From positions 310,001-374,000 of the forward strand of contig NZ_JBQHTG010000003.1 in assembly GCF_052065835.1 (NCBI RefSeq): a stretch of DNA of 64,000 nucleotides, given 5' to 3'. Numbering within the stretch: the stretch's first letter is position 1; the number at the start of each line of letters is the position of its first letter. Below the pieces are notes generated by a model. That model saw only the letters and a program-made list of their open reading frames with translations. It had not been told where the DNA came from and made no database searches. Source of the stretch: Laedolimicola sp934402125 (GTDB taxonomy: Bacteria; Bacillota; Clostridia; Lachnospirales; Lachnospiraceae). The position numbers and the translations under genes are program-made. Below, one piece after another: positions 26,215 to 34,432 of this stretch.

Positions 26215-26243
26215 TTGCATTTCCTTCTGTTTTGTTGTATGAT
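26215..26243 (+). promoter_or_regulatory. Promoter for the CobO-type gene
   Basis: TTGCAT (26215-26220), 17-base spacer, TATGAT (26238-26243), beginning just after the stop of the SSB-like gene and ~95 bases upstream of the next start. The leader between contains short inverted repeats around TGAAACA and CAGCTCC. Confidence 0.6.
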
Positions 26244-26337
26244 AGGCTTAATTTCCAAGGTATCATGAAACAGATGTTTCACAGCTCCTGTATGGAAAGC
26301 TGCTGTGAATGGAGTGAACGGTAAGGGAGTATAAAAA

Positions 26338-26823
26338 ATGGGGAAAGCACATGTAACTGTCTTCTGCGGCGAAGGAAAGGGCAAGACCTCGGCGGCGCTT
26401 GGACAGGGAATCTTCGGGGCCAGCGCAGGAAAATCCGTTATTATTATACAGTTCCTGAAGGGGAAGGTCGGAGAACGCATTGATTTTATCAAGCGTCTGG
26501 AGCCGGAAATCAAAGTATTCTGTTTTGAAAAATCGGATCTGAGCTTTGAAGAACTGTCGCCGGAGGAGCAGCAGGAAGAAATTATGAATATCCGCAACGG
26601 TATGAATTTTGCCAGAAAGGTTCTGACCACAGACGGCTGCGATATTCTGATTCTCGACGAGGTGCTGGGTCTGGTGGATAAGGGGATCATCAGCATAGAG
26701 GAAATGAAGGCGCTTCTGGAGGCCGGAGACGGCGATACCGAGCTGGTGCTGACAGGAATCAAGATGTTTGACGAGCTGTATCCCTACGCCGACGATGTAT
26801 TTTGCATCAACACACGGAAATAA
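26338..26823 (+). CDS. ATP:corrinoid adenosyltransferase, CobO/BtuR type
   Basis: 161 aa, somewhat shorter than the ~200-aa E. coli BtuR because the N-terminal extension is missing. It has the unusual P-loop GEGKGKTS (11-18) at the very N-terminus, typical of the family, and Walker B-like DILILDEVLGLVDKG. The family transfers the adenosyl group of ATP to reduced corrinoids to form coenzyme B12 precursors. It stands alone here, so salvage rather than de novo B12 synthesis is the more likely use. That is inference. Confidence 0.9.
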   Translation: MGKAHVTVFCGEGKGKTSAALGQGIFGASAGKSVIIIQFLKGKVGERIDFIKRLEPEIKVFCFEKSDLSFEELSPEEQQEEIMNIRNGMNFARKVLTTDGCDILILDEVLGLVDKGIISIEEMKALLEAGDGDTELVLTGIKMFDELYPYADDVFCINTRK

Positions 26824-26828
26824 AGACA

Positions 26829-26857
26829 TTGACAAGCAACAGTCACTGTGCTAGTCT
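26829..26857 (+). promoter_or_regulatory. Promoter of the lysine riboswitch-dapAB transcript
   Basis: TTGACA (26829-26834), 17-base spacer, TAGTCT (26852-26857), starting five bases after the preceding stop codon and ending ~30 bases before the riboswitch. Confidence 0.65.
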
Positions 26858-26884
26858 AAACATAGTTCATATAATTAAATAGGA

Positions 26885-27060
26885 AGAAAGATAGAGGTTG
26901 CGTTTTCCATAAGTACCTTTTCGGATATGGCAGGCATAGACGAAGAAGAGGGAAAGGGGCTGACGCCGAAAGAGATTGTTTCCTGTAAGTGGTTTCTTGG
27001 GCATACCGTGAAGAACGATATGACTGTCATCAGTATTCTGATGGGGCGCTATCCGGGGAA
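26885..27060 (+). ncRNA. Lysine riboswitch (L box)
   Basis: The hallmarks of the lysine aptamer occur in order: AGAGGTTGCG, AAGTACC, GGGAAAGGGG, GACGCCGAAAG, TTCTTGGGCAT, ATGACTGTCATCAG and GATGGGGCGCTATC. The ends close as P1 through GATAG (26890-26894) and CTATC (27049-27053). It precedes dapA and dapB of the lysine/diaminopimelate pathway, the textbook context. Bound lysine should favour the terminator hairpin downstream and reduce dapAB expression. A 47-codon open frame inside it is not a gene. Confidence 0.92.
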
Positions 27061-27086
27061 TAACACATAAGAAACGGGATTCTTTT

Positions 27087-27118
27087 GGGGCGGCCATTGC
27101 AGGTACGCCTCATTTTTT
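27087..27118 (+). terminator. Riboswitch-controlled terminator before dapA
   Basis: Stem GGGGCGGCC with GGTACGCCTC (one bulged A), loop ATTGCA, followed directly by six T. It lies between the L box and the dapA ribosome binding site, the expected expression platform. Confidence 0.8.
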
Positions 27119-27152
27119 AACCTTTATAGTTTCAGACCAGGAGGAAGAAAAA

Positions 27153-28043
27153 ATGGCTATTTTTAAGGGAGCAGCAGTTGCAATTGTAACACCGTTTTTC
27201 GAAAATGGAGAGATTAATTTTCCGAAGCTGGCAGAGCTTCTGGATTATCAGATTGAACATGGCACAGACGCCATCGTCATCTGCGGAACCACCGGCGAGT
27301 CATCTACCATGAGCCACGAAGAGCATCTGGAGGCGATCCGCTTTACCGCAGAGCACGTCGCTAAGCGTGTGCCCGTTATCGCAGGTACCGGATCCAACTG
27401 CACTGAGACAGCAATCTATCTGTCACAGGAAGCAGAAAAGTACGGCGTGGACGCGCTGCTTGTTGTGACTCCGTATTACAATAAGGCGACCCAGAAGGGC
27501 CTGATCGCCCACTATACCGCAGTGGCAGAGTCTGTGAGCCTGCCGATTATCATGTACAACGTACCCTCCCGTACAGGCTGCAATATTCAGCCGGAGACGG
27601 CGGTAGCGCTGGCAAAGAATGTGAAGAACATCGTCGGTATCAAGGAAGCAAGCGGAAATATTTCCCAGGTTGCGAAGCTGATGCAGCTGGCAGACGGATG
27701 TATCGAGCTTTATTCCGGAAATGATGACCAGGTGGTTCCGATCCTGTCCCTGGGCGGAAATGGCGTGATCTCCGTGCTTTCCAACGTGGCGCCGAGACAG
27801 ACCCACGATATGGTTATGAAGTACCTGGAGGGCGATACGGCAGGAAGCCTGGCGATTCAGCTGAAGGCGATTCCGCTTATCGACAAGCTGTTCTGCGAGG
27901 TAAATCCGATCCCGGTAAAGGCAGCCCTGAATCAGTTGGGCTTTGAGGTAGGACCCCTTCGTATGCCGCTGACAGAGATGGAGCCGGAGCACCAGGCGCA
28001 GCTGAAGCAGGCAATGATTGATTTCGGAATCGAGGTAAAATAA
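27153..28043 (+). CDS. dapA: 4-hydroxy-tetrahydrodipicolinate synthase
   Basis: 296 aa, normal length. The substrate loop is CGTTGESST (~44-52). Tyr135 is in YNVPSRTG and the Schiff-base lysine is Lys164 in GIKEASGN. The family condenses pyruvate with aspartate semialdehyde, the first step of the lysine/diaminopimelate branch. A strong AGGAGGAAG precedes the ATG. It is translated from the riboswitch-led transcript, and dapB follows after three bases. Confidence 0.98.
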   Translation: MAIFKGAAVAIVTPFFENGEINFPKLAELLDYQIEHGTDAIVICGTTGESSTMSHEEHLEAIRFTAEHVAKRVPVIAGTGSNCTETAIYLSQEAEKYGVDALLVVTPYYNKATQKGLIAHYTAVAESVSLPIIMYNVPSRTGCNIQPETAVALAKNVKNIVGIKEASGNISQVAKLMQLADGCIELYSGNDDQVVPILSLGGNGVISVLSNVAPRQTHDMVMKYLEGDTAGSLAIQLKAIPLIDKLFCEVNPIPVKAALNQLGFEVGPLRMPLTEMEPEHQAQLKQAMIDFGIEVK

Positions 28044-28046
28044 GAT

Positions 28047-28802
28047 ATGACAAAGATTATTCTTCACGGCTGTAATGGCCGTATGGGACAGATGCTGACC
28101 GGACTTCTGAAGGAGGATCCGGAGGCGGAGGTAGTGGCAGGCGTGGACGGTTATACCGGCGTCGCAAACGACTATCCGGTATTCACTTCCATTGACGCGT
28201 GCGATGTGAAGGCGGACGTTATCATTGATTTTTCCAACGCGAAGGCGGCAGACGGACTGCTGGATTATTGCGTGAGAACGAAAACCCCGGTGGTTCTGTG
28301 TACGACGGGACTTTCCGAGGAGCAGCTTGCGAGAGTGGAGGAGGCTGCGAAGGAGACGGCGGTTCTGAAGTCCGCCAATATGTCTCTGGGTATCAATCTG
28401 CTGATGAAGCTTTTGAAGGAAGCTGCGCCGACTCTGGCGGCAGCAGGCTTTGATATTGAGATTGTGGAGAAGCACCACAACCAGAAGCTGGACGCGCCCA
28501 GCGGTACCGCTCTGGCACTGGCGGATTCCATCAACGAGGCTTCTGACGGAGCTTACCATTATGTGTATGACAGAAGTCAGGAGCGCAGAAAGCGCGACAG
28601 CCGGGAAATCGGTATTTCCGCAGTGCGCGGCGGTACGATCGTAGGCGATCACGATGTAATTTTCGCCGGCACCGACGAGGTAATCACCTTCCAGCACCGG
28701 GCATATTCCCGCGCCGTATTCGGCAAGGGAGCTATCCAGGCAGCCAAATTCCTGGCAGGAAAGCCGGCGGGTAGATATGATATGAGCGACGTTATTGGCT
28801 AA
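28047..28802 (+). CDS. dapB: 4-hydroxy-tetrahydrodipicolinate reductase
   Basis: 251 aa. The N-terminal NAD(P)H fold has HGCNGRMGQ. The catalytic segment is VEKHHNQKLDAPSGTAL, with the His-His pair, Lys and the PSGTA loop that binds the substrate. The family reduces the DapA product. It starts three bases after the dapA stop with no separate promoter, so it is under the same lysine riboswitch. Confidence 0.98.
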   Translation: MTKIILHGCNGRMGQMLTGLLKEDPEAEVVAGVDGYTGVANDYPVFTSIDACDVKADVIIDFSNAKAADGLLDYCVRTKTPVVLCTTGLSEEQLARVEEAAKETAVLKSANMSLGINLLMKLLKEAAPTLAAAGFDIEIVEKHHNQKLDAPSGTALALADSINEASDGAYHYVYDRSQERRKRDSREIGISAVRGGTIVGDHDVIFAGTDEVITFQHRAYSRAVFGKGAIQAAKFLAGKPAGRYDMSDVIG

Positions 28803-28819
28803 CGAGTAAAAAGATGGAC

Positions 28820-28953
28820 GGGTTGGGGCTTTATAGTTATCATTGTGTACAGCGTTTTAGCGGACAGTGTGTGCTGCCTGCGGACCTTGCGTCCGTGGGT
28901 GGCATACACTGTCAGATAAACGATGAACACAGATAACTACAAAGTCCCGGCCC
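28820..28953 (+). repeat. Structured repeat: terminator-like arms enclosing a second palindrome
   Basis: Two 22-base arms (28820-28841 and 28932-28953) pair with a few G-U or mismatched positions. Between them is a second palindrome (28863-28913) with stem GACAGTGT/ACACTGTC and inner GCGGAC/GTCCGT. The right arm, from 28932 to 28955, is identical over 24 bases to 32643-32666, where the same arms form a plain terminator. It therefore looks like a terminator-type dispersed element that has taken up an inner hairpin module. It fills much of the 319-base gap after dapB. Confidence 0.65.
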
Positions 28954-29015
28954 TGACTTTTACCCGTTCACAAAACTTTCACGTAAAAATCACACAATTC
29001 ATTCAGAAAAAACAC

Positions 29016-29069
29016 AAAAGAGGAATATCCTTAAACAGATGTGTCTGTCCAGGGATACTCCTCTTTTTT
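29016..29069 (+). terminator. Second terminator after dapB
   Basis: AAGAGGAATATCC (~29018-29030) pairs with GGGATACTCCTCTT (29052-29065) around a loop that itself folds, followed by a T run. Together with the larger element upstream it separates dapAB from the ABC transporter operon. Confidence 0.75.
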
Positions 29070-29121
29070 ATTGCAGAAGTAAGAAAAGGGTCAGACGAAT
29101 ACAGTGAAGGAGGAACGAAAC

Positions 29122-29952
29122 TTGATCGAAGTTAAAGATCTGGTGAAACGCTACAGTAAAAATACAGCGGTGGATCACCTGAATTTTCATGTGGAAAAAG
29201 GTCAGATATATGGCTTTCTGGGGCCGAACGGAGCAGGAAAATCCACGACCATGAATATGATGACCGGCTATCTGGCGCCTACAGAGGGACAGATTCTCAT
29301 CAATGGCTATGACGTGGCCGAGGAACCCGGGAAGGCCCGGAAATGCGTGGGTTATCTGCCGGAGCTTCCGCCCCTCTATCCGGATATGACGGTACGGGAA
29401 TATCTGCGCTTCGCAGCGGAGCTGAAGCAGCTTCCCAAGGGGGAGCGGAATACGGAGATCCTGCGGGTGATGGAAGAAACCCGTATCGGGGATATGGAGA
29501 ACCGCCTGATCCGCCACCTGTCCAAGGGCTATAAGCAGAGGGTGGGACTGGCCCAGGCCCTGCTTGGGGATCCGGAGGTGCTGATCCTGGATGAACCCAT
29601 GGTGGGCCTAGATCCCAAGCAGATTATCGAAATCCGCGAGCTGATCCGGAGTCTGGGAAAGAAGCATACCGTCATCTTAAGCTCCCATATCCTGTCAGAA
29701 ATTTCCAGCGTCTGCGACCAGGTGCTAATCATTTCCCACGGGAAGCTGGTAGCCAGCGACACGCCGGAGCATCTGGGCAGCTACATGAAGCATTCCGATG
29801 TCTGCGAGCTGCAGGTGAGGGGAAGCAAAGAAGCCTGTGAGAAAGCCATGGAGCTCCTAAAGCAGGTGGAAGGCCTGGAGGTAAAGACCACCACGGCGTC
29901 CCTGGAAGATGTGTTCCTGGAACTGACGTCAGACGAAAAGGAGGAAAAGTAA
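29122..29952 (+). CDS. ABC transporter ATP-binding protein (GldA-like)
   Basis: 276 aa from the TTG at 29122. An in-frame GTG at 29104 is less likely, since AAGGAGG (29107-29113) lies eight bases before the TTG and the protein then begins IEVKDLVKRYSK like its family. Walker A is GPNGAGKST (34-42), the signature is LSKGYKQR and Walker B is LILDEPMVGLD. It is the ATPase of an ABC-2 type exporter and is one base from the permease gene. Related Gld systems are needed for gliding in Bacteroidetes, but Firmicutes versions have no assigned substrate. Confidence 0.9.
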   Translation: MIEVKDLVKRYSKNTAVDHLNFHVEKGQIYGFLGPNGAGKSTTMNMMTGYLAPTEGQILINGYDVAEEPGKARKCVGYLPELPPLYPDMTVREYLRFAAELKQLPKGERNTEILRVMEETRIGDMENRLIRHLSKGYKQRVGLAQALLGDPEVLILDEPMVGLDPKQIIEIRELIRSLGKKHTVILSSHILSEISSVCDQVLIISHGKLVASDTPEHLGSYMKHSDVCELQVRGSKEACEKAMELLKQVEGLEVKTTTASLEDVFLELTSDEKEEK

Positions 29953-29953
29953 C

Positions 29954-32032
29954 ATGTGTGCAATTTATAAAAAAGAGCTGCGGGCGTACCTGACCTCCAT
30001 GACTGGCTACATTTTCATGGCGGTACTGCTGGCAGTCACCAGCCTTTACTATGTGGCCAACTGCCTGGTGGGCGGATATCCGGTCTTTGGGGCGATCCTG
30101 TCCTCAGTGTATTTTGTACTGCTGATCATCGTGCCTGTACTGACCATGCGGAGCATGGCCGAGGAAAAGCGCCAGAAGACTGACCAGCTTTTACTGACCG
30201 CGCCGGTCTCCCTCTGGAAAATCGTGCTGGGCAAATATCTGGCCATGGTGACGATCTTTCTGATTCCCATGGCAATCCTGTGTCTGTATCCGCTGATTTT
30301 GCTGCAGTTCGGTACCGTGTCCCTGCCGATGGCGTATACGGCAATTCTGGGCTATACCCTGTTCGGAGCGGCGTGTCTGGGAATCGGTCTGTTTCTGTCG
30401 GCGGTGACGGAAAGTCAGGTCATTGCGGCGGTACTGACCTTTGGCGTCCTGTTCTTCCTGAATATGGCCTCCGGTATTGCTAATGTCATTGGCGCGTCCG
30501 GGGTAGTGGCGTCAGTTTTGAACGCCCTTTGCATCTACCAGCCTTTTATCAATTTTGTGCAGGGTATGTTCGATCTGACAGGCGTCCTGTATTATCTGAC
30601 TGTGATTGTGCTGGCTCTGTTCCTGACCGTGCAGCTTCTGCAGAAAAAGCATGGGACCTACCGGGCCAGCATGGTGGTTTTTGGCTGTGTGGCTGCGGTG
30701 CTGGTAAACATGATAGCAGGAAAGCTTCCTTCCCAGTATCTGAAATACGATGTGAGTGAGCAGAAGCTTTTTACCACCGGGGATCAGACAGAAGAACTGG
30801 TAAAGGGGCTTGACGAGGACGTTACCCTGTATCTGATTGCCCAGGAGGGCAGCGAGGACGCCACCCTGCAGGAGCTGCTGGAGCGCTACAAGGGACTGTC
30901 CTCCCACATCAAAATAGAAACGAAGGATCCGGTGCTTTACCCGAATTTCGTCTCCCAGTATACCAGCGAAAAGCTGTCTGAAAACAGCGTGCTGGTGGTA
31001 GGCCAGAGCCGTTCCAAGGCGGTAGATTATTATGATATCTATCAGTATGGCATGGATTATTCTACCTACAGCAGCTCCTTAAGCAGCTTCGACGGCGAAG
31101 GACAGATTACCAGCGCCATTGCCTATGTGACGGCGGAGGATATGCCGGTGGTTTACACCCTGGCCGGACATGACGAGGCAGAGCTGAGCACCAGTGTCAC
31201 AGCCTCCATCGAAAAAGAGAATATTGAGCTGAAAAGCTTAAGCCTGCTGACGGAGGAAGCCGTCCCGGAGGATGCAAAAGCCGTTATCATTTACGGAGCT
31301 GTATCCGATATTTCGGAGGATGAGAAACAGAAACTGGAGACCTATCTGGAGCAGGGCGGTCAGGTAGTGACGCTGCTTGGCTATACGGACAAGGATACGC
31401 CGAATCTGGACAGTCTGCTGTCTGATTATGGCATTTCCCTGGCTGACGGTCTGGTTCTGGAGGGCGACAGCCAGCATCACCTGCCCAATTATCCCTATTA
31501 TCTGCTGCCGGATATCCAGAGCACGGATTATACTTCGGATGTGAGCTCCCGGTATGTACTGCTGGCCTTTGCCCAGGGCATGACAGAAAGCCCGGATAGC
31601 AGCGATGATCTGGCCTATGAAAGCCTGCTTGGCACATCGGCCCAGTCCTATTCCAAGACCAACCTGGAATCCGAAAACTTGGAACAGGAGGAGGGCGATA
31701 TCGCAGGCCCCTTCGATCTGGGAGCGGTTGTTACAAAAACCATAGATGAAAATGCGGAAGCGAAGCTGGTGGTATTTTCCTCGGAGACGCTGCTGGACGA
31801 ACAGATCGACAGCATGGTATCCGGTGGCAACAGTACCCTGTTTATGAATGTGATGAGCAAGCTGGTGGATCACGAAAGCACCATTTCCATAGAACCGAAG
31901 AGTATGGAAACGGAGTATCTGACCGTCACCTCGGGAAGCGCTCTTTTGTGGGGAATTCTGACGATTGTTCTGATACCGCTGCTGTTACTGGTGACAGGCG
32001 GCGTGATCTGGTTTGAAAGGAGGAAACGGTAA
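29954..32032 (+). CDS. Fused ABC-2 permease and GldG-like extracellular domain
   Basis: 692 aa. Residues 1-~240 are a six-helix ABC-2 permease of GldF type, beginning CAIYKKELRAYLTSMTGYIF with the EEKRQKTDQLLLTAPV motif. Residues ~255-660 are a GldG-like extracytoplasmic domain, beginning YDVSEQKLFTTGDQT. Residues ~668-688 are a closing membrane helix with RRKR at the end. GldF and GldG are separate in Flavobacterium; here they are one chain. Together with the ATPase and the DUF4340-like protein it forms a three-gene unit. The transported substrate is unknown. Confidence 0.88.
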   Translation: MCAIYKKELRAYLTSMTGYIFMAVLLAVTSLYYVANCLVGGYPVFGAILSSVYFVLLIIVPVLTMRSMAEEKRQKTDQLLLTAPVSLWKIVLGKYLAMVTIFLIPMAILCLYPLILLQFGTVSLPMAYTAILGYTLFGAACLGIGLFLSAVTESQVIAAVLTFGVLFFLNMASGIANVIGASGVVASVLNALCIYQPFINFVQGMFDLTGVLYYLTVIVLALFLTVQLLQKKHGTYRASMVVFGCVAAVLVNMIAGKLPSQYLKYDVSEQKLFTTGDQTEELVKGLDEDVTLYLIAQEGSEDATLQELLERYKGLSSHIKIETKDPVLYPNFVSQYTSEKLSENSVLVVGQSRSKAVDYYDIYQYGMDYSTYSSSLSSFDGEGQITSAIAYVTAEDMPVVYTLAGHDEAELSTSVTASIEKENIELKSLSLLTEEAVPEDAKAVIIYGAVSDISEDEKQKLETYLEQGGQVVTLLGYTDKDTPNLDSLLSDYGISLADGLVLEGDSQHHLPNYPYYLLPDIQSTDYTSDVSSRYVLLAFAQGMTESPDSSDDLAYESLLGTSAQSYSKTNLESENLEQEEGDIAGPFDLGAVVTKTIDENAEAKLVVFSSETLLDEQIDSMVSGGNSTLFMNVMSKLVDHESTISIEPKSMETEYLTVTSGSALLWGILTIVLIPLLLLVTGGVIWFERRKR

Positions 32033-32611
32033 ATGACCAGGAAAAAGAGACAGATAAGACTGCTGGCGGCCATAGCCGCCCTGGCAGTCCTGGGACTTGC
32101 CTATGTTCTGGTAAGCCGGGCGGACTGGAACAGCGAGGAAGCGGATACCGTTATGGAAGAGCTTTCGATCCTGACGGTAGCTCCCGCTGAAATCCGGGAG
32201 GCAGTCATCACAAATTCCTACGGAACCCTGCGCTTAAGCTATGATGGCGAGACCTGGGCCAGTCCGGACGATTCGTCCATGGAGCTGAACCAGGACGCTC
32301 TGACGACGCTTTGGGGCCGCTTGAATCCCCTGTCTGCCGTCCGGGATCTGGGCGAAGCGCCGGAGGATCTGAGTGCTTACAGCCTTTCCGATCCGGCCAT
32401 CACCATTGCGATCACCCGGGAGGACGGCAGCGAAATTACGGTTTCCATTGGCGGTACCGCCTCCGACGGAAATGTATATGTGATGACCTCTGAAGGTGAT
32501 CATATCTATACCTGCGACAGTTATCTGGCGACGGCGTTTACCTGCCAGCTTAGTGATTTTGAGGCGGCTGAGGAAGAAACAGAGGAGACAGAAACCGAGT
32601 TGGTTGATTAG
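32033..32611 (+). CDS. DUF4340-like membrane-anchored protein
   Basis: 192 aa. An N-terminal membrane helix (~9-27) is followed by an extracytoplasmic domain with the DUF4340 pattern (ILTVAPAEIREAVITNSYGTLRLSYDGETW, then LSDPAITIAITREDGSEITVSIGG). It ends in a very acidic tail rich in Glu and Thr. It is shorter than many DUF4340 proteins, having one repeat. Its start directly abuts the permease stop. These proteins regularly accompany Gld-type ABC systems; the biochemical role is unknown. Confidence 0.78.
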   Translation: MTRKKRQIRLLAAIAALAVLGLAYVLVSRADWNSEEADTVMEELSILTVAPAEIREAVITNSYGTLRLSYDGETWASPDDSSMELNQDALTTLWGRLNPLSAVRDLGEAPEDLSAYSLSDPAITIAITREDGSEITVSIGGTASDGNVYVMTSEGDHIYTCDSYLATAFTCQLSDFEAAEEETEETETELVD

Positions 32612-32621
32612 GAAAACAGAC

Positions 32622-32670
32622 GGGCCGGGACTTTGTATATCTGATAACTACAAAGTCCCGGCCCTGGTTT
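32622..32670. terminator. Terminator with long perfect stem, copy 2 of the repeat
   Basis: A perfect 16-bp stem, 32622-32637 with 32649-32664, an 11-base loop and a trailing TGGTTTT. It lies in the short gap between the DUF4340-like gene and the convergent ATPase gene and may serve both. Its loop and right arm match the element after dapB over 24 bases. Confidence 0.9.
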
Positions 32671-34119
32671 TCAAAGATTTACAATTTGATGCAATGAAAA
32701 AAGCTGCGTCCTGTTCTCAGCTGCATTGGAAAGGATTTTTTCATCAAAACCATTTTCCGAAAACAAAGCATAATAGAATTGAGCCTTTTCTTTCAATGGA
32801 GCAAGCTTTGCCAAAGTGTCAAGGTATTCGGAGTAAGAAAAAGGTGATCCTTTGAATTTACATTCTCCCACCAGATACTTTGTAGCGTCCCGATCCATGC
32901 ACAGAAGATCAATTTCTGTTTCAGCAGTACGCAAGCCATTAGGTGCGCTATTATCGCGTACAGTCGTTTTACCGGTCCAACGGCCCATTTTGGAGTAACG
33001 GAAAGGAAGCTCATTTTTCTTCTGCATCTCGCGGACAAATTCACGGCAGATATCTTCAAAAGCAAAGGACGCAAATTCATGGAGGGCCGGTTCTACCACG
33101 TACTGATAAACGCCTTCCACATCTCCATCTTCAAGCTGTGAAAAATTGGAAAATCCAAAAGCATACCAAAAGCGGAAGAAATTATCTGTTAGTCGATAGG
33201 TTCCTCGGTTGGAGTTGGCATGTTCCTTGATTTTAGCGTCTACGGAGAATTCGCGCTCTACGATACCAAGTTCCGTCAGATTTTTCAGATAAACACAGGT
33301 TTTTGAGGTATCCTCTATCAGAGACTTTTGACTGATATCATTCAGCCTGGTGCTTCCAAGGGCAACGGTCTCAATAATGGAATTATAGATGGGCGTCTCC
33401 CGCAGCTCCTGATGAAGCAGAAAATCGACCTCACTGTATAGAATACAACCCTTTGTCAGGATATTACGCCTGATATTTTCGGAAATCGTGAGCTCAGGAT
33501 TCCATTGGCGCAGGTAATGTGGAATTCCTCCGAGGACAGCGTAGGCAAGAACTTTGTCGAGATCTGAATAATCGGGGAAGAATCTGGCCGCGTCATAGAA
33601 TCCCATTTCTTTCATTTTATAGATGCCGGTAGCTCTGCCATAAAGCGGATTCTTTTCAGAAAGCAACTCCTTTTCCATAAAACTCATGGCGCTGCCGCAG
33701 AGAATGAGCATGACATTACTGTTTCGAAGCTCTGCATCCCAGAGGTTCTGTAAAATAGAAGGAATACTCCGGTCGCCGCGGCACATATATGGAAATTCAT
33801 CAATCACCAGCAGCTTTTTGTGATCTCCGTAGGGAAAATCCAGGATAGCCCGAAAAGCTTTCTCCCAGTTGTCGAATTCAGAGATATAATTGCGCGCCGG
33901 GATATCCTCTTTCAGAATTCTGGATGAAAAATTGCGGAGCTGCACCCGATTCGTGGTCTGGGTGCAGGAAAAGAAAACGTGAGGTTTTCCTTTGCAGAAT
34001 TCGCGGAGCGTCTCTGTCTTTCCGACACGGCGTCTGCCGTATAAGACGATAAGCTGGCCGCTTTTTTCCTGATACTTGTCATTCAGAAATTTAAGTTCGG
34101 CTTCTCTTCCAATGAACAT
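32671..34119 (-). CDS. P-loop ATPase with C-terminal DUF234 nuclease-like domain
   Basis: 482 aa. It starts MFIGREAELKFLNDKY, with Walker A GRRRVGKTE and Walker B LLVIDEFPYMC, typical of the prokaryotic family of DEXX-box/STAND-like ATPases. A winged-helix region follows. The C-terminal part has RFWYAFGFSNF and the nuclease-like line AETEIDLLCMDRDATKYLVGECKFKG, with E, D and ECK as in PD-(D/E)xK folds (DUF234). These genes are patchily distributed and mobile-looking in Clostridia, with no firm function. It is alone on the minus strand, preceded by an A/T palindrome. Confidence 0.85.
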   Translation of the reverse strand: MFIGREAELKFLNDKYQEKSGQLIVLYGRRRVGKTETLREFCKGKPHVFFSCTQTTNRVQLRNFSSRILKEDIPARNYISEFDNWEKAFRAILDFPYGDHKKLLVIDEFPYMCRGDRSIPSILQNLWDAELRNSNVMLILCGSAMSFMEKELLSEKNPLYGRATGIYKMKEMGFYDAARFFPDYSDLDKVLAYAVLGGIPHYLRQWNPELTISENIRRNILTKGCILYSEVDFLLHQELRETPIYNSIIETVALGSTRLNDISQKSLIEDTSKTCVYLKNLTELGIVEREFSVDAKIKEHANSNRGTYRLTDNFFRFWYAFGFSNFSQLEDGDVEGVYQYVVEPALHEFASFAFEDICREFVREMQKKNELPFRYSKMGRWTGKTTVRDNSAPNGLRTAETEIDLLCMDRDATKYLVGECKFKGSPFSYSEYLDTLAKLAPLKEKAQFYYALFSENGFDEKILSNAAENRTQLFSLHQIVNL

Positions 34120-34135
34120 GGGTACTCCTCCTTCT

Positions 34136-34182
34136 TAATAATATTAAATCGTGATTTAGTAAATCGTAATTTAATATTATTA
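34136..34182 (-). promoter_or_regulatory. A/T-rich 47-bp palindrome upstream of the DUF234 ATPase
   Basis: Arms TAATAATATTAAAT (34136-34149) and ATTTAATATTATTA (34169-34182) are perfect complements. Between them GATTTA and TAAATC extend the symmetry, with three mismatched pairs. On the minus strand it ends just before AAGGAGGAGT and the ATG, so it lies in the promoter/leader and is probably an operator. Confidence 0.6.
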
Positions 34183-34232
34183 TAGTTGCATTTCCAGAGA
34201 ATATCAAGGGATTTTGGAGATAAAAGGATTCC

Positions 34233-34346
34233 TTAAGCCTCCTTCTCCTCTTCCTTAATCTCCCGGTGGATTAAAAAGGTCAGCTTTGTCTCCGGAGAAC
34301 CAGGTGCAGTAATTCTAAAAATTCCATAGTAAATTCCCCCGATTTT
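34233..34346 (-). pseudogene. Possible remnant: C-terminal coding fragment without a start
   Basis: On the minus strand a frame open for 37 codons encodes a protein-like tail (IGGIYYGIFRITAPG...) ending in an acidic/basic helix and TAA. A stop codon lies just upstream, and there is no ATG, GTG or TTG with a ribosome binding site. It may be the leftover end of a deleted gene. The rest of the 385-base gap 34120-34504 holds the palindrome and the marR promoter. Confidence 0.25.
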
Positions 34347-34403
34347 CTAAAGTAAGATAAGGACAGTATAACATAAGTTCACACATTTTTAAGATTTATT
34401 TTG

Positions 34404-34432
34404 TTGACAATCCATAACAATCGTAATAACAT
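34404..34432 (+). promoter_or_regulatory. Promoter of the marR-ABC exporter operon
   Basis: TTGACA (34404-34409), perfect -35, 17-base spacer, TAACAT (34427-34432). The operator palindrome begins at the next base, so a bound repressor would cover the transcription start. Confidence 0.8.

Noticed and set aside
26927..27070. 47-codon open frame with ATG before dapA
   Set aside because: It lies within the conserved lysine riboswitch, has no ribosome binding site, and its bases are explained by aptamer segments.
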